Part shown: positions 59,161 to 64,000 of the stretch, piece after piece
How the letters are laid out: the number at the start of each line of letters is the position of its first letter
Position numbering within the stretch: position 1 is the stretch's first letter
Made by a program: the position numbers and the translations under genes
Assembly (NCBI RefSeq): GCF_024721155.1
Contig: NZ_JAHVAP010000004.1
Span: 62,001 to 126,000 of the forward strand
DNA from: Mucilaginibacter phenanthrenivorans
GTDB taxonomy: Bacteria; Bacteroidota; Bacteroidia; Sphingobacteriales; Sphingobacteriaceae
Length of the DNA stretch: 64,000 nucleotides
Direction: 5' to 3'
Notes under the pieces: model-generated
What the model saw: only the letters and a program-made list of their open reading frames with translations
Told to the model about the DNA's origin: nothing
The model's database searches: none

Positions 59161-62061
59161 ATGTTACGCGTCGACAGCAGCAAACCTTGCCAGATAATTT
59201 ATGCTATTGCAAAGCATGAATACTTGTCGTACGTTATTGAACCACACATAGTTCAGTTAAACCCCAACGGCGAATTTTCACTAACCCACCAGCGTTTGTT
59301 CAGTAACACTGCAAAGGAGTTTATCCATTGTATCGATGAGGTTGATGTGAAGCTGATCAAGATATTGGAGGAAATGGAGCAGGGCAACCTGATCAAAAAG
59401 TTCTATAAAAAGCCCATCCGCCCGTTTGAGTTTTTCACAAAGATCTTTAACGAACAGCTTTTCGATACCCTGCGCCCCAAAATAGAAAAACGCATGGCCG
59501 AGGCCTTAGCCTTATTAAAGGACAAGCCGCTATACCAAATGAGCAAGGAGGGCTACCCCGCCGAGCGTAAGTTACAGATAGCGCCCGAGGTAGCCACTGT
59601 ACTGTTCCATTTCAGGCGGAATGAAGAGGAGATCAGGTATTTCCCTACCATAAAATACCAGGGACTGCGCATCGAGTTCATGTTTAAAAATGCAGAGATC
59701 ATCTGCAACCATCCTGCATGGATGCTGCTGGATGACACACTGTACCATTTTGAAAAGGAGATCGAGGGTAAAAAACTGTTTCCGTTTTTAAACAAGCGCT
59801 ATATCGCTATCCCAAAATCATCGGAACAATCTTACTTCGAAAAATTCGTAGCGCCGCTTATCGAGAAACACCATGTATATGCCGAAGGCTTCACCATCAA
59901 TACTGAAAAATACGATGCACGGCCAGTGATAAAACCTATTTATGTGGAGGGGGGCACTTCGCAACTACAGCTTTATTTTAAATATGCGGGCTATGTTTTT
60001 CCTTATGGCGATGAGCGGCTCATCTCCGTACGCATGGAGCGCGTAGGCGATGATTATACCTTTCACCGCATTAAAAGGTCGGTTTCCTGGGAGAAAAATA
60101 AGTTTAATCATTTAGAGTCGCTTGGGTTAAAAACGGCATCGTCGTTGTTTAAAAACCTGGAGGTAGCCACCAATGATGAGGATGCCGACCAATCCTTTTC
60201 CGTATTTGAATGGATCAACCAGCATTATGATGAGCTGATTGAGCAGGGCTTTGAAATTGAGCAGCCTGATTCCGGCAGCCAAAAACGTTATGTATTTGGT
60301 ACCAGCAAAATCGACCTGGCCGTTAAGGAAAACAACGACTGGTTCGATATTGAAGCCATTGTATATTTCGGGGCCTACAGTATTCCTTTCATCCAGTTAA
60401 AAAACCATATCCTCAATCATAAAAAGGAATTTTTATTACCATCTGGCGAGATCGCCATTATTCCCGAAAAATGGTTTTCGCAATATGGCAACCTGCTGCA
60501 TTTTACCGATGGAGGTGACCATTTAAAGCTTCGCCGCCATCACATCGGCCTGGTAAATGAACTTGCCGAAGGCGAAATGGCCAGTGTAACCATGACGCGC
60601 AAGCTGCAAAAGCTTTTGGATTTTGAGGAACTGGAAGACATCGGCCTGCCGGAATATTTCGAAGGTAATTTAAGGCCCTATCAAAAGGCCGGCTACAACT
60701 GGTTCCACTTTTTAAAGAACTATCATTTTGGCGGATGTTTGGCGGACGACATGGGTTTGGGTAAAACCATCCAAACGCTGGCACTGCTGCAAAAACATAA
60801 GGAAGATACAGAAGCAGCAGGTGGAAAGGCAACCTCGCTGGTTATCATGCCGACCTCGCTCATTTATAACTGGCTGAACGAAGCAAAAAAATTTACCCCC
60901 CAGCTAAGGTTAATGGTGCATACAGGTACGTTCCGTTATAAATCGCCGGAGGTGTTTGCCAATTACGATGTAGTAATCACCACCTACGGCATTAGCCGCA
61001 TAGATATTGACCTGCTTACTGCCTATTTTTTCGACTATGTAATCCTGGATGAAAGCCAGAACATAAAAAACCCATCGTCAAAATCGTTCCAGGCGGTAAG
61101 GCAATTAAAGTCGCGATTTAAACTGATCCTGAGCGGCACGCCTGTGGAAAATTCGGTTAATGATCTGTGGACGCAGATGTCGTTCATCAATCCCGGTCTG
61201 CTGGGCGCGCAACAGTTTTTTGTGAACGAGTTTGTAACGCCGATAGAAAAGAAAAAAGATGAGGAAAAAGCCCGCAAGCTGCAGGCACTAATAAAACCTT
61301 TTGTACTACGCCGAACGAAGGAGCAGGTGGCAACCGAGCTTCCGCCAAAGATCGAAAACTTGTTCTATTGCCAGATGAGCGAGGAACAGGCCGAAGTTTA
61401 TGAAAAGGTAAAATCGGAATACCGCAATGAGCTGTTAAAGAGTTTGGAGGATGGCACCTTTGCCAAAACCCAGATCCAGGTGTTGCAAGGCTTGATAAAG
61501 TTAAGGCAGATCGCTAACCACCCCATCATGATCGACCAGGATTATGAGGGCGATTCGGGCAAGTTTGAGAACGTGGTGCATACCCTTGCCACCGTACTGG
61601 AAGGGAATCACAAAGTGCTCATCTTCTCCCAATTTGTAAAGCAACTGAATATTTACCGGGAGTACTTTGATACCGAAAAGATCCCGTATGCCTATTTGGA
61701 CGGCTCCACGCAAAACCGCGGCGACGTGGTGAAACAGTTCCAGGAGGATGAAAAAACAAGGGTGTTCCTTATCTCGATAAAAGCCGGCGGTGTAGGCCTC
61801 AACCTTACCGAAGCTGATTACGTTTTCATTCTCGATCCGTGGTGGAACCCAGCCGTTGAACAGCAGGCCATCGACCGTACGCACCGCATCGGCCAAACCA
61901 AAAATGTGTTTATCTATAAGTTCATCACCAAGGATACCGTTGAGGAAAAGATCCTTGCCTTACAGCAGCGCAAGCTCAGCCTTTCACGCGCATTGATTAC
62001 CACCGAGGAAAGCTTTATCAAATCACTTTCGGTGGATGATATCAGGGAGATTTTGAAGTAG
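59161..62061 (+). CDS. SNF2/RapA-type DEAD/DEAH helicase
   Basis: A 966-residue SF2 ATPase. The first ~490 residues form a non-helicase region of mixed fold with no recognised domain. The SNF2 core starts at about 500 (RPYQKAGYNWF); Walker A is GLGKT near 532 (DDMGLGKTIQ), the DEAH-box variant is DESQ near 628 (ILDESQNIKNP), and the C-terminal helicase half ends in the DRTHRIGQT motif near 913. SNF2 enzymes translocate on DNA or remodel protein-DNA complexes; in bacteria some recycle RNA polymerase and others act in defence. Neither is established here. Confidence 0.88.
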   Translation: MLRVDSSKPCQIIYAIAKHEYLSYVIEPHIVQLNPNGEFSLTHQRLFSNTAKEFIHCIDEVDVKLIKILEEMEQGNLIKKFYKKPIRPFEFFTKIFNEQLFDTLRPKIEKRMAEALALLKDKPLYQMSKEGYPAERKLQIAPEVATVLFHFRRNEEEIRYFPTIKYQGLRIEFMFKNAEIICNHPAWMLLDDTLYHFEKEIEGKKLFPFLNKRYIAIPKSSEQSYFEKFVAPLIEKHHVYAEGFTINTEKYDARPVIKPIYVEGGTSQLQLYFKYAGYVFPYGDERLISVRMERVGDDYTFHRIKRSVSWEKNKFNHLESLGLKTASSLFKNLEVATNDEDADQSFSVFEWINQHYDELIEQGFEIEQPDSGSQKRYVFGTSKIDLAVKENNDWFDIEAIVYFGAYSIPFIQLKNHILNHKKEFLLPSGEIAIIPEKWFSQYGNLLHFTDGGDHLKLRRHHIGLVNELAEGEMASVTMTRKLQKLLDFEELEDIGLPEYFEGNLRPYQKAGYNWFHFLKNYHFGGCLADDMGLGKTIQTLALLQKHKEDTEAAGGKATSLVIMPTSLIYNWLNEAKKFTPQLRLMVHTGTFRYKSPEVFANYDVVITTYGISRIDIDLLTAYFFDYVILDESQNIKNPSSKSFQAVRQLKSRFKLILSGTPVENSVNDLWTQMSFINPGLLGAQQFFVNEFVTPIEKKKDEEKARKLQALIKPFVLRRTKEQVATELPPKIENLFYCQMSEEQAEVYEKVKSEYRNELLKSLEDGTFAKTQIQVLQGLIKLRQIANHPIMIDQDYEGDSGKFENVVHTLATVLEGNHKVLIFSQFVKQLNIYREYFDTEKIPYAYLDGSTQNRGDVVKQFQEDEKTRVFLISIKAGGVGLNLTEADYVFILDPWWNPAVEQQAIDRTHRIGQTKNVFIYKFITKDTVEEKILALQQRKLSLSRALITTEESFIKSLSVDDIREILK

Positions 62062-62231
62062 GGGTAAGTCCGAAAGATGCAATTCTTGTTGCTGTCGGTT
62101 TTAACCGGCAGGTTGGCTTAAATAGCTTTTAGCTAAAAAACGAACTAAGACATTTCAACGTTCACCATCAAACAAAATTATCCCGATATTGGTTGTTCAA
62201 ACACCCATCGATAAAAATAAAACAACATAGT

Positions 62232-63083
62232 ATGAAAAAGTTTTTACTCCTAACCGCTATTCTATTTAGCGGAGTGCTTGCATTCAGCCAGACTAAGGCG
62301 CCGGTTGTTTGCCATGGTCCTGCAACCGCGACACAGCAGTTTGCCATGCTGGCCGACGACGACAAATTCGTGATGTCGCACAAAAAACCGCTGCCTTTGC
62401 ATTTTCAAAGCAGCATTGGCAAAGCCATTACCTACAAAACTGCCGACGGAAAAACGGCAGGTGCTTATGAGCTGAAGGCAAAGAACCCGACAAACAACTA
62501 TATCCTGGTGGTGCATGAATGGTGGGGACTTAACGACTGGGTGAAAAAAGAATCTGAAAAGATCTATAATGACCTTGGCAATGTAACTATCATCGATCTT
62601 GACCTGTACGACGGTAAAGTGGCCACAAACCCCCAGGACGCGGGTAAATACATGCAGGGTCTAAGCGAAGACCGTGCAAAGGCTATCATCAACGGCGCAA
62701 TTGCCTACGTTGGCCCTAAGGCACACATCGCTACCATTGGCTGGTGCTTCGGCGGCGGGTGGAGCTTACAAACCACCATCCTCTCAGGCAAACAGGCGGT
62801 AGCCTGTGTTATGTATTACGGCATGCCGGAACAAAACCTGGCCGCATTAAAAGCGCTAAATTGCGATGTATTGGGCAATTTTGCCAATAAAGATAAATGG
62901 ATAAACCCAAAGGTAGTAGCCAAATTTGAGACCGATATGAAAACCGCGGGCAAAAAGCTAACCGTTAACAAATATGACGCTGACCATGGCTTTGCCAACC
63001 CCAGTAATCCCGTATACAGCAGCGATGCCACCAAAGATGCCTACGGAAAAACTATTGCGTTTTTTAAAGCGAGGCTGAAGTAG
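62232..63083 (+). CDS. Exported dienelactone hydrolase family protein
   Basis: A 283-residue alpha/beta hydrolase from the ATG at 62232 (MKKFLLLTAIL), which gives a clear signal peptide (about 1-20). An in-frame ATG at 62193 would add 13 residues and spoil the signal. The nucleophile motif is GWCFGG with Cys172, as in dienelactone hydrolases, rather than Ser. The catalytic His is in the DADHGF phrase near the C terminus. Substrate unknown. The stop codon begins a heptad array. Confidence 0.86.
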   Translation: MKKFLLLTAILFSGVLAFSQTKAPVVCHGPATATQQFAMLADDDKFVMSHKKPLPLHFQSSIGKAITYKTADGKTAGAYELKAKNPTNNYILVVHEWWGLNDWVKKESEKIYNDLGNVTIIDLDLYDGKVATNPQDAGKYMQGLSEDRAKAIINGAIAYVGPKAHIATIGWCFGGGWSLQTTILSGKQAVACVMYYGMPEQNLAALKALNCDVLGNFANKDKWINPKVVAKFETDMKTAGKKLTVNKYDADHGFANPSNPVYSSDATKDAYGKTIAFFKARLK

Positions 63084-63203
63084 TTCATGGTTCATAGTTG
63101 ATGGTTCATAGTAAAAAGCAGAACGGCTAATCTGTTCCAAACTAAAAACCATCAACTGCTAACTTTTCTAAAAGCCATGAACTATGAACCATCAACCATG
63201 AAC
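63083..63203. repeat. Heptad arrays GTTn4 and AACn4
   Basis: GTT at 63083, 63090, 63097 and 63104 with GTA at 63111, starting on the last base of the hydrolase stop codon. AAC at 63147, 63154 and 63161, and again at 63180, 63187, 63194 and 63201. All are exact 7-base series; the GTT arm and the AAC arms are mutually complementary in their anchors. Confidence 0.85.
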
Positions 63204-63237
63204 TTTTTCGTACTATTGCAAAAATTAAATCTACCCT

Positions 63238-64000
63238 TTGACTGGTCGCGCTAAAAAATTATTGTCCTACCTGTTTAAACTTGGCATCTTAGTTCTCGCG
63301 GCCTGGTTTATTTATCATTCCTACTTAAAAAACCACGACAACATACATAAGTTCGAAAAGCTTGTGGATCATGTTACTTATAATAAGGTGGTTATCACTA
63401 TGGTATGTGTTGTTTTGTTAATGATAGTTAACTGGGTGCTGGAATCGTTAAAGTGGTGGCATTTAACACGTAAGCTGGCGCCAATGTCGGTATGGAGAGC
63501 AATTGAATCTGTGTTTTGCGGGTTAACCTGGGCCGTGTTTACACCAAACCGAATTGGCGAATATGGCGGCAGGGTAATGTTTTTACCAAATCGCAAGCGA
63601 ATTCACGGCGTGTTTGCGATGGCGGTAGGCTCGTTCGGGCAAAATGTTATCACCAACGTATTAGGGGCGGGTGCAGCAATTTGGTTCCTGTTTAAGTTTC
63701 TTGATCTTAACACCTGGTGGATGATAGGTATTGTTGTTGTTAATGTAGGCTTCATGGCTATAATGCTTACCTTTTACTTCAATATCAAATGGATGGTGTC
63801 GCTGCTTAACCGGGTAAAATTCCTGCATAAGTTCCACCGCTTTTTTGATATTATGGGCAAGTATAAAACCGGTGAGCTGTTAAACATCATGTGGTTTTGC
63901 CTGGCCCGCTTTTGTACGTTCACCTTTCAATATTACCTTATTATCCATTTGCTTATTCCGGAGATTCCGCTGTACGAAATGTCGTTATTGATGTTCCTTT
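63238..64000 (+). CDS. Lysylphosphatidylglycerol synthase-type transmembrane protein (UPF0104, flippase-like), truncated by the window end
   Basis: At least 254 residues, continuing past the window. It starts at a TTG (63238) because an in-frame stop lies 12 bases earlier and no ATG precedes the first helix. Successive hydrophobic helices, and the phrases ESVFCGLTWAVFTPNRIGEYGGR and HGVFAMAVGSFGQN, match the UPF0104/LPG synthase transmembrane family, many of which act as lipid flippases. Partial, so the C-terminal half is unseen. Substrate unknown. Confidence 0.8.
   Translation, partial: MTGRAKKLLSYLFKLGILVLAAWFIYHSYLKNHDNIHKFEKLVDHVTYNKVVITMVCVVLLMIVNWVLESLKWWHLTRKLAPMSVWRAIESVFCGLTWAVFTPNRIGEYGGRVMFLPNRKRIHGVFAMAVGSFGQNVITNVLGAGAAIWFLFKFLDLNTWWMIGIVVVNVGFMAIMLTFYFNIKWMVSLLNRVKFLHKFHRFFDIMGKYKTGELLNIMWFCLARFCTFTFQYYLIIHLLIPEIPLYEMSLLMFL

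Noticed and set aside
1..64000. tRNA or rRNA genes
   Set aside because: No cloverleaf-like or conserved ribosomal sequence was noticed on either strand, though this was by eye and not by covariance search.

Overview
The window looks like chromosome of a Bacteroidota bacterium of the Sphingobacteriaceae, most like Mucilaginibacter or a close relative. The grounds are family content (TonB-linked outer-membrane beta-barrel protein, DUF885 lipoprotein, b558-type SdhCAB, DUF4369/TlpA-like lipoprotein, GG-leader small peptide), promoters of the Bacteroidota type (TTG or TTTG, about 20 bases, TAnnTTTG) and weak Shine-Dalgarno sites. The genus is inferred from recall of the protein families; no search was run. 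No rRNA, tRNA or CRISPR array was found.

Layout. 1-16.8 kb: envelope and housekeeping genes (DUF6263-like protein, DUF885 lipoprotein, outer-membrane beta-barrel protein, DUF1634 plus TauE/SafE, UbiD-type decarboxylase, Nudix hydrolase, PBP4-type DacB overlapping an amino acid permease, membrane pyrophosphatase). 16.8-18.7 kb: an IS1182-type insertion sequence whose two ends are each present twice at an 87-base offset. 18.9-28.8 kb: QorB-like reductase divergent from an HxlR regulator, Cdd1-like/AlkB pair, a thioredoxin-like protein, the transglutaminase / alpha-E / circularly permuted ATP-grasp trio, a receiver-only response regulator and a DUF3606-like small protein. 28.9-38 kb: methionine aminopeptidase and a sugar dehydrogenase, then small membrane proteins among repeats, then a 1,362-residue STAND protein (DUF4297/Cap4-like nuclease, degenerate nuclease-like domain, NACHT ATPase, pentapeptide-like strip, beta-propeller). 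That protein is the best candidate for an undescribed antiphage sensor. 38.9-48.4 kb: phosphoesterase, PfkB kinase/DUF1801 pair, histidine kinase, sdhCAB, a cysteine-less TlpA-like lipoprotein and a Cys-rich GG-leader peptide resembling a RiPP precursor. 48.7-64 kb: PdeM, DUF418, an AHSA1-ArsR-SRPBCC operon with two operators around its promoter, a nucleotidyltransferase translationally coupled to a 57-residue protein, AraC regulator, SDR, HtrA/Deg protease, DapF, SNF2 helicase, dienelactone hydrolase and a partial flippase-like membrane protein.

The most pervasive unexplained structure is non-coding. At least a dozen intergenic gaps carry arrays with a strict 7-base period: a fixed trinucleotide (AGT, GTT, GTC, AAC, GAA, CTC and so on) followed by four variable bases. 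They often occur as facing inverted arms and often start at or inside a stop codon. The cleanest fills the sdhA-sdhB gap: five GTC units followed by five GAC units in exact register. Variants with periods 8 and 9 occur. Other dispersed intergenic repeats (GTCATTGCGAG, GTCATTCTGAG, CTCCGCAGGGTC, GCGTTCCGATGGAACGC and CCCCCTAG types) fill most remaining gaps.
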